NCBI RefSeq assembly: GCF_003226555.1
Contig: NZ_QKQS01000023.1
Span: 811,263 to 875,262, forward strand
Source of the DNA: Rhodopseudomonas palustris
GTDB taxonomy: Bacteria > Pseudomonadota > Alphaproteobacteria > Rhizobiales > Xanthobacteraceae
Reading direction: 5' to 3'
Length of the DNA stretch: 64,000 bases
Shown here in pieces: positions 37,052 to 47,652 of this stretch. Position 1 is the first letter of the stretch, and every line of letters starts with the position of its first letter. Below the pieces are notes generated by a model. That model saw only the letters and a list, made by a program, of their open reading frames with translations. It ran no database searches and was not told where the DNA came from. Position numbers and translations under genes: made by a program.

Positions 37052-37302
37052 TTAGCAAAGCACGGGGTGTTCACCGGCCGACGCGCCCCGTTTCCAAACG
37101 TCGTCACCCGCGCATGCGGGTGACCCGGTATCCCAGAGAGGTTGTTAGTTAGACGCAGACGCTCTGCGATACTGGGTCGCCCGGACAAGCCGGGCGATGA
37201 CGTGGTCGGGTGGGGCGAGGACAGTTGTTACTTGCAGCGTATCGCAACTATATAACCGTCATCGCCGGGCATGACCCGGCGATCCATCATCTCACGAAGA
37301 AC
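36996..37302. repeat. Tandem duplication unit 2
   Basis: Repeats unit 1 in the same order: Smr-tail (36996-37051), GTTAGTTAGCAAAGCAC, family A repeat (37103-37202) and family D repeat (37257-37302). The two copies of the first 207 bp differ at only a small number of positions; the stretch 37203-37256 is diverged or inserted. Confidence 0.8.
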
Positions 37303-37414
37303 GATGGATGCGCGGGTCAAGCCCGCGCATCACGTCTGTGTGTGAGAATACGTTCCGTCCTCGGAGGACTTGTCCTTGCGGACGGCTATCAACAGCCACT
37401 AACTAAACGGCCGC

Positions 37415-38716
37415 CTACAAAATGAACCGGCTCAAATCCGTGTTCTTGGCCAGATCCCCGACATTGACCTTCACGTAGTCCGCATCGACCCGGAAGGTCT
37501 CGCCGTGGCGGTCCGGGGCGACGAAGGAGATCTCGTCGAGCACGCGCTCCATCACGGTCTGCAGCCGGCGCGCCCCGATGTTCTCGACGGTGGAGTTCAC
37601 CGCCACCGCGACGTCGGCGAGCGCGTCGATCGCATCGTCTGAGAATTCCAGCGTCACGCCTTCAGTCTTCAGCAGCGCGACGTATTGCTTGATCAGCGAC
37701 GCTTCCGGCTCGGTCAGGATCCGGCGCATGTCGTCGCGGCTCAGCGCGTTCAGTTCGACGCGGATCGGCAGCCGGCCCTGCAGCTCGGGCAGCAGGTCGG
37801 ACGGCTTGGCGATGTGGAACGCGCCCGAGGCGATGAACAGGATATGCTCGGTCTTCACCGCGCCGTGCTTGGTGGTGACCGTGGTGCCTTCGATCAGCGG
37901 CAGCAGGTCGCGCTGCACGCCTTCGCGCGAGACTTCGCCGCCGCTGCGCCCGTCGCGCACGCAGATCTTGTCGATCTCGTCGAGAAACACGATGCCGTTG
38001 TTCTCGACGACGGCGATCGCCTCCTGCACCAGTTGATCATTGTCGAGCAGCTTGTCGGCTTCCTCGTTGACCAGAATCTCGTGCGAGTCGGCGACGCTGA
38101 GCCGGCGCGTCTTGGTGCGGCCACCCATCTTGCCGAAGATGTCGCCGAGCGAGACCGCACCGATCTGAGCGCCCGGCATGCCGGGAATCTCGAACATCGG
38201 CGTGCCCGAGCCGGCCTGGGTCTCGATCTCGATTTCCTTGTCGTTGAGCTCGCCGGCCCGCAGCTTCTTGCGGAACGAGTCTCGCGTCGCCGGGCCCGAA
38301 CCGGGGCCAACCAGGGCATCGAGCACGCGCTCTTCGGCGGCGATCTGGGCACGCGCCTGGACGTCCTTGCGCTTCTTCTCGCGGACCTGCGCGATCGCGA
38401 CCTCGACCAGGTCGCGGATGATCTGTTCGACGTCGCGGCCGACATAGCCGACCTCGGTGAACTTGGTGGCCTCGACCTTGAGGAACGGCGCGCCGGCGAG
38501 TTTGGCCAGCCGCCGCGCGATCTCGGTTTTGCCGACGCCGGTGGGGCCGATCATCAGGATGTTCTTCGGCAGCACTTCTTCGCGCAACGCGCCTTCGAGC
38601 TGCAATCGCCGCCAGCGGTTGCGCAGCGCGATCGCGACCGCGCGCTTGGCGTCGGCCTGGCCGACGATGAAGCGGTCGAGTTCGGAGACGATTTCACGGG
38701 GGGAGAAGTCGGTCAT
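37415..38716 (-). CDS. hslU: ATP-dependent protease ATPase subunit HslU
   Basis: A 433-residue AAA+ unfoldase forming the HslUV protease. Start [20 protein letters not shown], Walker [11 protein letters not shown], the pore motif GYVGRDV, Walker [12 protein letters not shown], the sensor region, and the C-terminal NTDLSRFIL tail that docks into HslV. ATG 38716 is used; an upstream start adds ten unconserved residues. It is downstream of hslV with a palindromic repeat between them. Confidence 0.97.
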   Translation of the reverse strand: MTDFSPREIVSELDRFIVGQADAKRAVAIALRNRWRRLQLEGALREEVLPKNILMIGPTGVGKTEIARRLAKLAGAPFLKVEATKFTEVGYVGRDVEQIIRDLVEVAIAQVREKKRKDVQARAQIAAEERVLDALVGPGSGPATRDSFRKKLRAGELNDKEIEIETQAGSGTPMFEIPGMPGAQIGAVSLGDIFGKMGGRTKTRRLSVADSHEILVNEEADKLLDNDQLVQEAIAVVENNGIVFLDEIDKICVRDGRSGGEVSREGVQRDLLPLIEGTTVTTKHGAVKTEHILFIASGAFHIAKPSDLLPELQGRLPIRVELNALSRDDMRRILTEPEASLIKQYVALLKTEGVTLEFSDDAIDALADVAVAVNSTVENIGARRLQTVMERVLDEISFVAPDRHGETFRVDADYVKVNVGDLAKNTDLSRFIL

Positions 38717-38740
38717 GGTTCTCTTTTCGGCGTTGGCTGC

Positions 38741-38823
38741 CGTCATTGCGAGGCGTGAAGCGATAAAGCAGTCCGGACTTGGGTAGGCGGTGTGCCCGGA
38801 TCGTCTCGCTTCGCTCGCGACGA
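38741..38823. repeat. Dispersed palindromic repeat, family B, between hslV and hslU
   Basis: Begins CGTCATTGCGAGGCGTGAAG and ends CGTCTCGCTTCGCTCGCGAC; it is a diverged relative of 22379-22463. It occupies the gap between two co-directional genes of one complex. Confidence 0.65.
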
Positions 38824-38831
38824 CGAGCCGT

Positions 38832-39395
38832 TCACAGCGTTTCGATCGTCAGATTGCCGTTGGTGTAGACACAGATCTCGGCGGCAATGCCGAGCGATTT
38901 GCGGACGATCGCTTCGGCGTCCTGGTCGGTGTCGATCAGCGCGCGGGCGGCGGCCAGCGCGTAATTGCCGCCGGAGCCGATCGCCATCACGCCGGCTTCC
39001 GGTTCGAGCACGTCGCCGGTGCCGGTCAGCACCAGCGACACGTCCTTGTCGGCGACGATCATCATGGCTTCGAGCCGGCGCAGATAGCGGTCGGTGCGCC
39101 AATCCTTGGCGAGTTCAACGGCGGCGCGGGTGAGCTGGCCGGGATACTGCTCGAGCTTCGCCTCCAGCCGCTCGAACAGCGTGAAGGCGTCGGCGGTGGC
39201 GCCGGCGAAGCCGCCGATCACGTCGCCCTTGCCGAGTTTGCGGACCTTCTTGGCGTTGGCCTTGATCACGGTCTGGCCGATCGAGACCTGGCCGTCGCCG
39301 CCGATCACGACCTTGCCGCCCTTGCGCACGGTCAGAATGGTGGTGCCGTGCCAGACTGGGGGGCCGGCGTCTGCCGAAGAGCTATGAAGTGCCAT
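38832..39395 (-). CDS. hslV: ATP-dependent protease peptidase subunit HslV
   Basis: A 187-residue threonine protease, related to proteasome beta subunits. The HG-TTI processing site places the nucleophile at Thr18, giving a 17-residue propeptide ([17 protein letters not shown]). Further family sequence: [41 protein letters not shown], and [14 protein letters not shown]. It is divergent from hisB. Confidence 0.96.
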   Translation of the reverse strand: MALHSSSADAGPPVWHGTTILTVRKGGKVVIGGDGQVSIGQTVIKANAKKVRKLGKGDVIGGFAGATADAFTLFERLEAKLEQYPGQLTRAAVELAKDWRTDRYLRRLEAMMIVADKDVSLVLTGTGDVLEPEAGVMAIGSGGNYALAAARALIDTDQDAEAIVRKSLGIAAEICVYTNGNLTIETL

Positions 39396-39582
39396 GGAGT
39401 TCCTTTCGCGAGCGCTGATCTAGGCACGCCCGGGCGGTGATGCAATCGCCCCGCGGATCGCCGCCTGAGCGGCCAATCCGCTCACCATAGGACGAAGATC
39501 GGCCCCGCTCCGCAGCTGGCGCAGTAGCGAAGGTGTCACCAGCCTGTTAAAAGACCGGCGTTTTTACCGGAGAGCCCGCTTC

Positions 39583-40176
39583 ATGCGCACGGCGACGATC
39601 AAGCGCAAGACCAAGGAGACCGACGTCGAGGTGACGGTCGACCTCGACGGCACCGGCGTGGCCAAGGCCGCGACCGGGATCGGCTTCTTCGACCATATGC
39701 TCGATCTGCTCGCCAAGCATTCGCGCATCGACATCACCGCCAAAGCGGTGGGCGACCTCCATGTCGACTTCCATCACACGACGGAGGACGTCGGCATCGC
39801 GCTCGGCCAGGCGGTGAAGCAGGCGCTCGGCAACATGGCGGGCATCACCCGCTATGCCAGCGTGCTGATGCCGATGGACGAGACCCTGACCCGGGTGGTG
39901 ATCGACGTCTCCGGCCGGCCGTTCCTGGTGTTCAAGGCGGATTTCCCGCGCGACAAGATCGGCGAGTTCGACACCGAGCTGGTGCGGGAGTGGTTTCAGG
40001 CCTTCGCCATCAATGCGGGCGTGACTCTGCACGTCGAAACCCTATATGGCGAGAACAGCCACCACATCGCCGAATCCTGCTTCAAGGGATTGGCCCGGGC
40101 GCTGCGTGCGGCGGTCGCGATCGATCCGAAGACGGCCGGCGAAATGCCCTCGACCAAGGGTCAGCTCGGCGGCTAA
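39583..40176 (+). CDS. hisB: Imidazoleglycerol-phosphate dehydratase
   Basis: A 197-residue Mn enzyme for the dehydration step of histidine synthesis. Metal-binding signatures are [36 protein letters not shown] and [19 protein letters not shown]. It is the single-function form, without the phosphatase domain of the enterobacterial protein. It opens the his cluster; the GGAG 10 bases before ATG serves as ribosome-binding site. Confidence 0.96.
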   Translation: MRTATIKRKTKETDVEVTVDLDGTGVAKAATGIGFFDHMLDLLAKHSRIDITAKAVGDLHVDFHHTTEDVGIALGQAVKQALGNMAGITRYASVLMPMDETLTRVVIDVSGRPFLVFKADFPRDKIGEFDTELVREWFQAFAINAGVTLHVETLYGENSHHIAESCFKGLARALRAAVAIDPKTAGEMPSTKGQLGG

Positions 40177-40203
40177 CGGCCGGCGGGCGGCGGAGACAAG
40201 TCC

Positions 40204-40722
40204 ATGCCGGTGTTCACTGTTCATGCCCCGCGGGCGGACGACGACGAGCTGCAGCAGGCTGCGCCCGACCAGTTCCGCTTCGTCCGCGACGGATTTTATG
40301 TCTGGGCGTTCGTATTCGGCCCGTTCTGGCTGCTGTACCGCCGGCTGTGGCTGGCGTTGCTCGGCTATCTGGTGGTGATCGCCGCCTCCGCGGTGGCGCT
40401 GACTGCGCTGCATGCCGGCAGTGGCACCCGGTTCGTGGTGGCGTTGCTGCTGGCGAGCCTGCTCGGGCTCGAAGCCGGCAGCTTGTGGCGCTGGACTCTG
40501 GCGCGGCGCGGCTGGCAGTCGGTCGGCGTCGCGATCGGCGAGGACCGTGAGATCGCCGAACAACGGTTCTTCGATCGCTGGGTCGCCGGCCAGCCGCAGC
40601 CGATCGGCTTTACCCTGCCGATCGATCGCGGCGCGCCACCGGCGCGCAGCATTCCGCTGCCGGCGTCGTCGATCCACGGCGACATCTTCGGCTCGTTCCC
40701 GAACCCCGGAGGTTCGCGATGA
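40204..40722 (+). CDS. DUF2628 membrane protein within the his cluster
   Basis: A 172-residue protein with DUF2628 features: [32 protein letters not shown], then two further hydrophobic stretches (about 58-95). The C-terminus is soluble and Pro-rich. Function unknown. It lies 27 bp after hisB and overlaps hisH by 4 bp (ATGA), so it is co-expressed with histidine synthesis; I recall similar genes here in related Rhizobiales. Confidence 0.8.
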   Translation: MPVFTVHAPRADDDELQQAAPDQFRFVRDGFYVWAFVFGPFWLLYRRLWLALLGYLVVIAASAVALTALHAGSGTRFVVALLLASLLGLEAGSLWRWTLARRGWQSVGVAIGEDREIAEQRFFDRWVAGQPQPIGFTLPIDRGAPPARSIPLPASSIHGDIFGSFPNPGGSR

Positions 40723-41369
40723 GCGTTGCGATCATCGACTACGGCTCCGGCAATCTGCATTCGGCGGCGAAAGCATTCGAGCGCGCCGCGCGGAGCATGG
40801 AAAATCCCGAACCGATCCTGGTCACCCGCGATCCGGATCAGGTGTTTCGGGCCGACCGGGTGGTGCTGCCCGGCGTCGGCGCCTTTGCGGACTGCCGCAA
40901 GGGACTGGATTCGATCGACGGCATGGTCGAGGCCCTGAACGAAACCGTGCGGGTCAAGGCGCGGCCGTTCTTCGGCATCTGCGTCGGCATGCAGTTGATG
41001 GCGACCCGCGGCAAGGAGCACGTCACCAGCGACGGGCTGAACTGGATCGCCGGCGACGTCGTCAAGATCGCGCCCGATCGCGAGGATCTGAAGATCCCGC
41101 ATATGGGCTGGAATACGCTCGATCAGATCCGCGAGCACCCGGTGCTCGACCGGTTGCCACTCGGGGCGAAGGGTCTGCACGCCTACTTCGTGCACTCCTT
41201 CCACCTCGCCGCCGAACATGAAGGCGATGTGCTGGCGCGCGCCGATTACGGCGGGCCGGTTACCGCCGTGGTCGGCAAGGACACCGCGATCGGGACTCAG
41301 TTTCACCCCGAGAAAAGCCAGCGCTTCGGCCTGGCGCTGATCTCGAACTTTTTGAAGTGGAAGCCGTGA
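40719..41369 (+). CDS. hisH: Imidazole glycerol phosphate synthase, glutaminase subunit
   Basis: A 216-residue class I glutamine amidotransferase feeding ammonia to HisF. Oxyanion and nucleophile region: [11 protein letters not shown] with the catalytic Cys; the His-Glu pair is in TQFHPEKSQ. Opening segment [11 protein letters not shown] is typical. It overlaps the DUF2628 gene upstream and hisA downstream. Confidence 0.96.
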   Translation: MSVAIIDYGSGNLHSAAKAFERAARSMENPEPILVTRDPDQVFRADRVVLPGVGAFADCRKGLDSIDGMVEALNETVRVKARPFFGICVGMQLMATRGKEHVTSDGLNWIAGDVVKIAPDREDLKIPHMGWNTLDQIREHPVLDRLPLGAKGLHAYFVHSFHLAAEHEGDVLARADYGGPVTAVVGKDTAIGTQFHPEKSQRFGLALISNFLKWKP

Positions 41370-42103
41370 TTCTCTTCCCCGCGATCGATCTCAAGAACGG
41401 CCAGTGCGTGCGGCTCGAACAGGGCGACATGGCGCGCGCCACGGTGTTCAACCTCGATCCCGCCGCGCAGGCGCAGAGCTTTGCGGCGCAGGGCTTTCAG
41501 TACCTGCATGTGGTCGACCTCGACGGCGCCTTCGCCGGCAAGCCGATGAACGCGCAGGCGGTCGAGGCGATGCTGAAGGTGGTCAAGATGCCGGTGCAGC
41601 TCGGCGGCGGCATCCGCGACCTCAAGACGATTGAAGCCTGGCTGTCCAAGGGCATCGCCCGGGTCATCATCGGCACCGCCGCGGTGCGCGACCCGGCGCT
41701 GGTGAAGGAAGCCGCCAAGGCCTTTCCGGGCCGTGTCGCCGTCGGCCTCGACGCCCGCGACGGTAACGTCGCGGTCGAGGGCTGGGCCGAGAGCTCGCAG
41801 GTCACCGCGCTCGACATCGCGCGGCGCTTCGAGGACGCCGGTGTCGCCGCGATCATCTTCACCGACATCGCCCGCGACGGCCTGCTCAAGGGTATCAACT
41901 GGGACGCGACCATCGCGCTCGCCGATGCGATTTCGATTCCGGTGATCGCCTCCGGCGGCCTCGCCTCAATCGAGGACGTCAAGACGCTGCTTAGCCCCCG
42001 CGCCAGGAAGCTCGAAGGCGCGATTGCCGGGCGGGCGCTGTACGACGGCCGGCTCGATCCGGCGGAAGCGCTGGCGCTGATCGGCGCCGCCAAGGCCGCG
42101 TAA
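41366..42103 (+). CDS. hisA: ProFAR isomerase
   Basis: A 245-residue TIM-barrel that performs the Amadori rearrangement of ProFAR to PRFAR. Catalytic Asp is in [13 protein letters not shown] and the second in [14 protein letters not shown]. Phosphate loops are LGGGIRD and [10 protein letters not shown]. Start GTG 41366 (GTGA overlap with the hisH stop) gives MILFPAIDL; a GTG three codons earlier is possible. Confidence 0.95.
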   Translation: MILFPAIDLKNGQCVRLEQGDMARATVFNLDPAAQAQSFAAQGFQYLHVVDLDGAFAGKPMNAQAVEAMLKVVKMPVQLGGGIRDLKTIEAWLSKGIARVIIGTAAVRDPALVKEAAKAFPGRVAVGLDARDGNVAVEGWAESSQVTALDIARRFEDAGVAAIIFTDIARDGLLKGINWDATIALADAISIPVIASGGLASIEDVKTLLSPRARKLEGAIAGRALYDGRLDPAEALALIGAAKAA

Positions 42104-42113
42104 GGACGCCCCG

Positions 42114-42881
42114 ATGTTCAAGGTCCGCGTCATTCCCTGCCTCGACGTCAAGGACGGCCGTGTCGTCAAGGGCGTCAACTTCGTCGATCTGCGCGACGCC
42201 GGCGATCCGGTCGAGGCGGCGATCGCCTATGACGCCGCCGGCGCGGACGAACTGTGCTTCCTCGACATCACCGCCACCCACGAGAACCGCGGCATCATGC
42301 TCGACGTGGTGCGGCGGACGGCGGAGGCCTGCTTCATGCCGGTCACCGTCGGCGGCGGGGTGCGCACCGTCGACGACATCAAGACGCTGCTGCGCTCCGG
42401 CGCCGACAAGGTCTCGATCAATTCCGCCGCGGTGGCGCGGCGCGAATTCGTCAAGGAAGCCGCCGAGAAATTCGGCGACCAGTGCATCGTGGTGGCGATC
42501 GACGCCAAGCGGGTGCCGGGCCGCGACCGCTGGGAGATCTTCACCCATGGCGGCCGCAAGGGCACCGGCATCGACGCCATCGAGTTCGCCCAGGAAGTGG
42601 TGGCGCTCGGCGCCGGCGAGATCCTGCTGACCTCGATGGACCGCGACGGCACCAAATCCGGCTTCGATATCCCGCTGACCCGGGCGATCGCCGACAGCGT
42701 CGGCGTCCCGGTGATCGCCTCGGGCGGCGTCGGTCATCTGGACCATCTGGTCGACGGCATCCGCGAGGGTCATGCCACCGCGGTGCTGGCGGCCTCGATC
42801 TTCCATTTCGGCGAGTACACCATTCGTCAGGCCAAGGATCATATGGTCCAGGCCGGGCTACCGATGCGGCTCGATCCCTAG
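42114..42881 (+). CDS. hisF: Imidazole glycerol phosphate synthase, cyclase subunit
   Basis: A 255-residue TIM-barrel that makes imidazole glycerol phosphate and AICAR from PRFAR and ammonia. Catalytic Asp is in [15 protein letters not shown] and [12 protein letters not shown]; phosphate-binding loops are [10 protein letters not shown] and ASGGVG. It follows hisA by 10 bp and works in complex with HisH. Confidence 0.97.
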   Translation: MFKVRVIPCLDVKDGRVVKGVNFVDLRDAGDPVEAAIAYDAAGADELCFLDITATHENRGIMLDVVRRTAEACFMPVTVGGGVRTVDDIKTLLRSGADKVSINSAAVARREFVKEAAEKFGDQCIVVAIDAKRVPGRDRWEIFTHGGRKGTGIDAIEFAQEVVALGAGEILLTSMDRDGTKSGFDIPLTRAIADSVGVPVIASGGVGHLDHLVDGIREGHATAVLAASIFHFGEYTIRQAKDHMVQAGLPMRLDP

Positions 42882-42934
42882 CGTCACGCGGCGAGGGGCG
42901 GTACTCTCGCACCACAGACTGGCAGAGTTAGCGT

Positions 42935-43258
42935 ATGGCCCGTTTCACCCTCCACGATCTTGCCGCGACGGTCGATACCCGCGCGGCCTCCGGCGGCGAC
43001 AGCTCCTACACCCGGAAGCTGCTCGACAAGGGCGCCGAGCACTGCGCCAAGAAATTCGGCGAAGAGGCGGTCGAACTGGTGATCGCCACGGTCGAGAACG
43101 ATCGCACGCATCTGATCGCCGAGGCCGCCGACGTGCTGTTTCACATGCTGGTGCTGCTGAAGTCGCGCGGCGTGAAGCTCGAGGAGGTCGAGGCCGCGCT
43201 GGGGCAGCGCACCTCGATGTCGGGCTTGGAGGAAAAGGCGTCGCGCAAGCACAACTGA
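42935..43258 (+). CDS. hisE: Phosphoribosyl-ATP pyrophosphatase
   Basis: A 107-residue all-helical MazG-related enzyme for the second step of histidine synthesis. Signature: [28 protein letters not shown] and the acidic [18 protein letters not shown]. The HisI cyclohydrolase partner is not nearby and must be elsewhere. Confidence 0.95.
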   Translation: MARFTLHDLAATVDTRAASGGDSSYTRKLLDKGAEHCAKKFGEEAVELVIATVENDRTHLIAEAADVLFHMLVLLKSRGVKLEEVEAALGQRTSMSGLEEKASRKHN

Positions 43259-43332
43259 CGGCATCGGCCGCATCGAGCGGCCGCAACAACAATAAATCCC
43301 GCCATTCAAAACCAAGGCGAAGGACCCGCGAG

Positions 43333-44289
43333 ATGGACGCAAGGTCGGATCTGCACCCCTACAACCCGTACCGGGTGTTCTCGCGGTCGGAATGGGCGAG
43401 CATGCGTGAAGACACGCCGATGACGCTCGATGCCGCCGAAGTCGCGGCGCTCCGTTCGATGCACGACCGGCTCGATCTCACCGAAGTCGAAGAAATCTAT
43501 CTGCCGATGTCGCGGCTGTTGTCGATCCACGTCGCGGCGATGCAGCAGCTGTATTACGCGCAGCGTCGCTTCCTCGGCGTGGTCGAGCGCAAGATGCCGT
43601 TCATCATCGGCGTCGCCGGCTCGGTCGCGGTCGGCAAGTCGACCACCGCCCGCGTGCTGCAGGCGCTGCTGGCGCGCTGGTCGCCGCGCCCGTCGGTCGA
43701 TCTCGTCACCACCGACGGCTTCCTGCATCCGAACGCGGTGCTGGAGCGCGCCGGCATCCTGCAGAAGAAGGGCTTTCCGGAGAGCTACGACCTGCCGGCG
43801 CTGCTCGGCTTTCTGTCCGACATCAAGTCGGGCCGCCGCAAGGTCAAGGCGCCGATCTACTCGCACCTCACCTACGACATCGTGCCGAACAAGTTCACGG
43901 TGATCGATCGGCCCGACATCCTGATCGTCGAGGGCGTCAACGTGCTGCAGACCGGCCGGCTGCCGCGCGACGGCAAGGCGGTGCCGGTGGTGTCGGACTT
44001 CTTCGATTTCTCGGTGTATCTCGACGCCGACGAGCCGGTGCTGCGCGACTGGTACGTCCGGCGCTTTCTGGCGCTGCGCGACACCGCGTTCCACGATCCG
44101 CGGTCGTATTTCCATCGCTACGCGGTGCTGTCCGACGAAGAGGCGACCGCGACCGCGATCGCGATCTGGGAACGCACCAACCTCGCCAACCTCGAAGACA
44201 ACATCCTGCCGACCCGCCCGCGCGCGACGCTGATCCTGAAGAAGGGCGCCGATCACGTGGTGGAAACCGTCGCGCTGCGAAGGTTGTAA
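43333..44289 (+). CDS. coaA: Pantothenate kinase, type I
   Basis: A 318-residue P-loop kinase committing pantothenate to coenzyme A synthesis. P-loop [13 protein letters not shown] (93-105), pantothenate-site residues in [19 protein letters not shown], and [10 protein letters not shown]. It follows hisE by 74 bp and may be read with the his genes. Start ATG 43333. CoaE for the last step is at 31626. Confidence 0.96.
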   Translation: MDARSDLHPYNPYRVFSRSEWASMREDTPMTLDAAEVAALRSMHDRLDLTEVEEIYLPMSRLLSIHVAAMQQLYYAQRRFLGVVERKMPFIIGVAGSVAVGKSTTARVLQALLARWSPRPSVDLVTTDGFLHPNAVLERAGILQKKGFPESYDLPALLGFLSDIKSGRRKVKAPIYSHLTYDIVPNKFTVIDRPDILIVEGVNVLQTGRLPRDGKAVPVVSDFFDFSVYLDADEPVLRDWYVRRFLALRDTAFHDPRSYFHRYAVLSDEEATATAIAIWERTNLANLEDNILPTRPRATLILKKGADHVVETVALRRL

Positions 44290-44340
44290 GCGTCAGACAC
44301 GCCCTCGGCGTTGTTGGTCAGCGCATCACGATAAAAAGAC

Positions 44341-44455
44341 GTCAGCGTCCGGCTTGACCGGGCGACCCAGTATCCAAGTACGATCGTTGTTAGCATTCAG
44401 CATGAGAGCAAACGCACTGGAATACTGGGTCACCCGCATTCGCGGGTGATGACGG
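44341..44455. repeat. Dispersed palindromic repeat, family A
   Basis: Contains CCGGGCGACCCAGTATCCAA and TACTGGGTCACCCGCATTCG, the inverted ends of the element, with TGATGACGG at the right end. It lies between convergent coaA and the OlsB-type gene. Confidence 0.7.
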
Positions 44456-44477
44456 TGAGTTGGGTGGAAGTGCCCGA

Positions 44478-45428
44478 CTACGCCGCGTGCCGCGACGCAT
44501 CCGCGCCGAAATGTTCGATGTAGCGGGCGCTGATCGCCGACACCGGCAGGATGATCAGCACGTCGGTGGTGCCGAACTGATAGTCGATCACCGCGCCCTC
44601 GCCGATCGTCGCGCCGAGCCGCAGATAGCCTTTGATCAGCGGCGGCAATTCGCGCAGCGCGGCCTTCTGGTCGACCTGCTCCTTCGGCAGCCGGTTCATC
44701 TCGACATAGCGCGACGGATGCGCGCGCGCCCGCCAGGCTTCCGGCGCCGGCGCGTAGTGATGCAGGAACGACAGCGGCAGCGCGAGGCGATCCGGATCGG
44801 TGCCGTCGAAGCTGGCGCAGCCGAGCATCACGTCGACGCCGTGCTGGCGGACGTAGGTCCAGATGCCGTGCCACAGCAACTCGACTGTGCGCTTGTTCCG
44901 ATATGGCGGCAGCACGCAGGAGCGTCCGAGTTCGAGAAAGCGCAGCTCCGGATGCTGAGCGATCAGTCCGCCGATATTGAACTCGCTCTCGGTGTAGAAG
45001 CCGCCGTTGCGATTGGCGACGTCCTGACGGAGCAGCCGATAGGTGCCGACCACAGGCTGCTTGCCGCTCAGCGACGGTTTGGCGGCGTGATCGACCACCA
45101 ACAGATGATCGCAGATCGGATCGAACGCGTCCTTGTCGCGCCGCGCCAGCATCGTCGGCGCGTCGGCGATCGCGGTGCCGTCCTTGTAAAACACCCGATA
45201 GCGCAGCTTCTGGGCGCGCTTGACGTCCTGCTTGGTCTGCGCGAGCCGCACTTCGAGCGGACCGAGGCGGCCCAGCGTCGTCGGTGAAGCGCCGATCGGC
45301 TTGCCGGTCTCGGCCAGTTTCGCCGCGGGCTTGAACCAAGTAATTGCGGTTTGCGCGGCGGCTCCGGCGGTCTCCGGGCGCAGCAGCTTAATGAACTTCT
45401 TTGAACGGGCGAGATGATCGGTGTGCAT
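44478..45428 (-). CDS. OlsB-type acyl-ACP:ornithine N-acyltransferase (GNAT family)
   Basis: A 316-residue acetyltransferase-fold protein. Segments VRLAQTKQDVKRAQKLRYRVFYKD, DHLLVVD, GTYRLLRQDVA, FYTESEFNIGGL, LELGRSCVLPPYRNKRTVELLWHGIWTYV and IKGYLRLGATIGEGAVIDYQFGTTDVLII are those of OlsB, which makes lyso-ornithine lipid. An OlsA partner is not adjacent. The start at MHTDHLARSKK (45428) is chosen over an upstream start. The annotation 'hemolysin-like' is sometimes applied to this family. Confidence 0.8.
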   Translation of the reverse strand: MHTDHLARSKKFIKLLRPETAGAAAQTAITWFKPAAKLAETGKPIGASPTTLGRLGPLEVRLAQTKQDVKRAQKLRYRVFYKDGTAIADAPTMLARRDKDAFDPICDHLLVVDHAAKPSLSGKQPVVGTYRLLRQDVANRNGGFYTESEFNIGGLIAQHPELRFLELGRSCVLPPYRNKRTVELLWHGIWTYVRQHGVDVMLGCASFDGTDPDRLALPLSFLHHYAPAPEAWRARAHPSRYVEMNRLPKEQVDQKAALRELPPLIKGYLRLGATIGEGAVIDYQFGTTDVLIILPVSAISARYIEHFGADASRHAA

Positions 45429-45588
45429 GGCGTCCTCGCGACCGCACCCGTCCCGAAACGGAATCGCCGCGGCCTGATCGCACCAACAATCATGGCCGTT
45501 CAACAGCGATGTGACGCGATGATTGCCGATCGATGACATCGCCGCCGACGTTGTTGTTAGCAGCGATAGTCGGTATTTGCCTGCCGTA

Positions 45589-47502
45589 TCAGGCGGGCTG
45601 CCGCGTCGCCACGATGGTCGCCAGGAGCTCGGCGAGCTTGTCGGGATCGACCGGCTTGATCAGGAAGCCGTCCATTCCGGCCGCCAGGCAGGCGTCGCGA
45701 TCCTCCGCCAGCGTATTCGCCGTGAGCGCCAGGATCGGCACACGCGGTCCCGGGCGCTCAGCTTCAGCCGCTCGGATCTGCCGGGCGGCTTCGAGCCCGT
45801 CGAGAATCGGCATCTGCACGTCCATCAGCACCAGATCGAATGGGGTCCCCGACCGCTGCGCATCGTGCCACGCGTCGACGGCCCGGCGGCCGTCGCCGAC
45901 GACCTCAGGCCGATGGCCGAGCCGGCTCAGCAGCGCGCGAATCAGCAGCGCATTGATGTCGTTGTCTTCGGCGACCAGAATCGCGAGCGGCGCCGGCACG
46001 ACGACCGGCCGTGCGTGGGTCGGCTCTGGAGGCTCGCCATCGGCGATACTCGGCGCCGATACCTCGGCCGGTGCGCCGAGCCGAGCCGCAAGCGAAGCGG
46101 CGCGCAGCGGCTTCACCAGATAGCCGGTGAACGCGGCCGGCAGATCCGGCAGCAGCTCGTGCCGGGCTGCCGGCGTCAGCATCACCACACGGTGCGTCGC
46201 ATGGGACGTGGCGCTTTGCGCCAACGTCTCGATCGCCTCCGAGCCGAACCCGTGGTCGATCAGCACCGCGTGCCAGCGTCGCTCGGGCAATCGGGCGGCC
46301 GCGACCGCGATATCGTCACAAAGCCGAGTCTCGGCGCCCCAGCGCGCTAAGCGCCGAGCGATCAACGCCGCTTCGATCGGGTGCGGGGCGACAATCATGA
46401 CCGAAGCGCCGCGCAGGTCCGGTGGCACGAATGCCTCGGCCGCGTCACAGCCATCGGCCGCGACGAGCGGCAGCGTGATGGTGAAGGTCGAGCCTTGGCC
46501 CGGCGTGCTGTCGAGCGTGATCCGGCCGCCCATCGCCGCGACGATGCGGTCGGTGATACTGAGGCCGAGACCGGTGCCGCCGAAATGGCGGGCGATACCG
46601 ACATCGGCCTGTTCGAACTCGCGGAAGATCCGCGCCTGCGCCTCCGCGGCGATGCCGATCCCGGTGTCGCGGACGATGAGACGGAGCTCGCCGTCATGCT
46701 CGCCCGGCTCCGCGATCAGCGTCACGCCGCCGGATGTCGTGAACTTGATGGCGTTGCCGCACAGATTGAGCAGCACCTGCCGCAGCCGGGCGGCATCACC
46801 GATCAGGCGCGTTGGCAACCGTTCGTCGACGTCGGCGGCGATCTCCAATCCGCGCGCTTGCGCCCGCGGCGCCAGCAGCTCGATGATGTCTTCGATCAGG
46901 CCGCTCAACACGTAGGGACGGTCATCAAGTTCGATCTTGCCGGCCTGGACCCGGGCGTAGTCGAGGAGATCGTCAGTCAGAGCCAGCAGCGCCTCGCCGG
47001 AGGTCTTCACGGCCTTGGCGTAGGTCGTCTGTTCGGGGCTGAGCGGGGTTTCAAGCAACAGCCGGCTCATGCCGATGATGCCGTTCAGCGGCGTGCGGAT
47101 TTCGTGCGACGCCATCGCCAGCAGCCGCGACTTCGCGCGGCCCGTTTCGTCGGCAAGATCGCGCGCTGCCGTCTGGATATCCTGTTCGGTCTCGCCCACG
47201 GTCTCGCGGTGATCAGCCGGCGCTTCGGAGCGGCGCGCGAGGGCCAGGAAGCGACGTCGGATCCGGCGCAGCCGCAGCGTCTGGATCGCGAGGCCGAAGC
47301 ACGCAATCGCGAACAGGAAGCTCGCTCCGATTGCGAATGTGTGTGGATCGTACCCCGAAATCTCCGGTCGGCTGCTATATGCCAAGCCAACGGCGATACC
47401 GAGCGCAGCAGAAAGTGCGAGGCCGACGCGAAGTGCTGTGCCGAGGAAGGACCAGCGGTCAGATTCGCTCCGCTTCGATCTGGTCCGCAGCACCCCTGAC
47501 AT
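45589..47502 (-). CDS. Hybrid sensor histidine kinase with one normal and one degenerate receiver
   Basis: A 637-residue membrane kinase. Two TM helices (about 21-42 and 55-76) leave only a short external loop. The HisKA box has His133 in MASHEIRTPLNGIIG; the HATPase shows GNAIKFT, DTGIGI and GGTGLGLSI. A receiver-like domain (about 375-490) keeps an Asp (VLIDHG) but lacks the acidic pair (IVAPHP), so probably is not phosphorylated. The last receiver (about 515-635) is complete: VAEDNDIN, LVLMDVQMP, LTAN and IKP. Signal and targets are unknown. Confidence 0.9.
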   Translation of the reverse strand: MSGVLRTRSKRSESDRWSFLGTALRVGLALSAALGIAVGLAYSSRPEISGYDPHTFAIGASFLFAIACFGLAIQTLRLRRIRRRFLALARRSEAPADHRETVGETEQDIQTAARDLADETGRAKSRLLAMASHEIRTPLNGIIGMSRLLLETPLSPEQTTYAKAVKTSGEALLALTDDLLDYARVQAGKIELDDRPYVLSGLIEDIIELLAPRAQARGLEIAADVDERLPTRLIGDAARLRQVLLNLCGNAIKFTTSGGVTLIAEPGEHDGELRLIVRDTGIGIAAEAQARIFREFEQADVGIARHFGGTGLGLSITDRIVAAMGGRITLDSTPGQGSTFTITLPLVAADGCDAAEAFVPPDLRGASVMIVAPHPIEAALIARRLARWGAETRLCDDIAVAAARLPERRWHAVLIDHGFGSEAIETLAQSATSHATHRVVMLTPAARHELLPDLPAAFTGYLVKPLRAASLAARLGAPAEVSAPSIADGEPPEPTHARPVVVPAPLAILVAEDNDINALLIRALLSRLGHRPEVVGDGRRAVDAWHDAQRSGTPFDLVLMDVQMPILDGLEAARQIRAAEAERPGPRVPILALTANTLAEDRDACLAAGMDGFLIKPVDPDKLAELLATIVATRQPA

Positions 47503-47652
47503 CGCTCTTTCCGCCTCGCCGTCCGCGCATCCGACGATCGCTGAGCGATGCTGCCAACAGGTTGAAGGTCGCGGGATGTCCGCAAAAGCGCTGTGGGCAG
47601 GGTTGACGATTCGTTAACGAACCGGCGTGGCGAGCGGAGAGCTGCCGGATCC

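Noticed and set aside
36940-37152. Small plus-strand open frames in the duplicated repeat region
   Set aside because: They occur in parallel in both repeat copies and translate palindromic repeat DNA.
36757-37414. CRISPR array
   Set aside because: The repeats are two long tandem copies with internal palindromes, not short regularly spaced repeats with unique spacers, and no cas genes are nearby.
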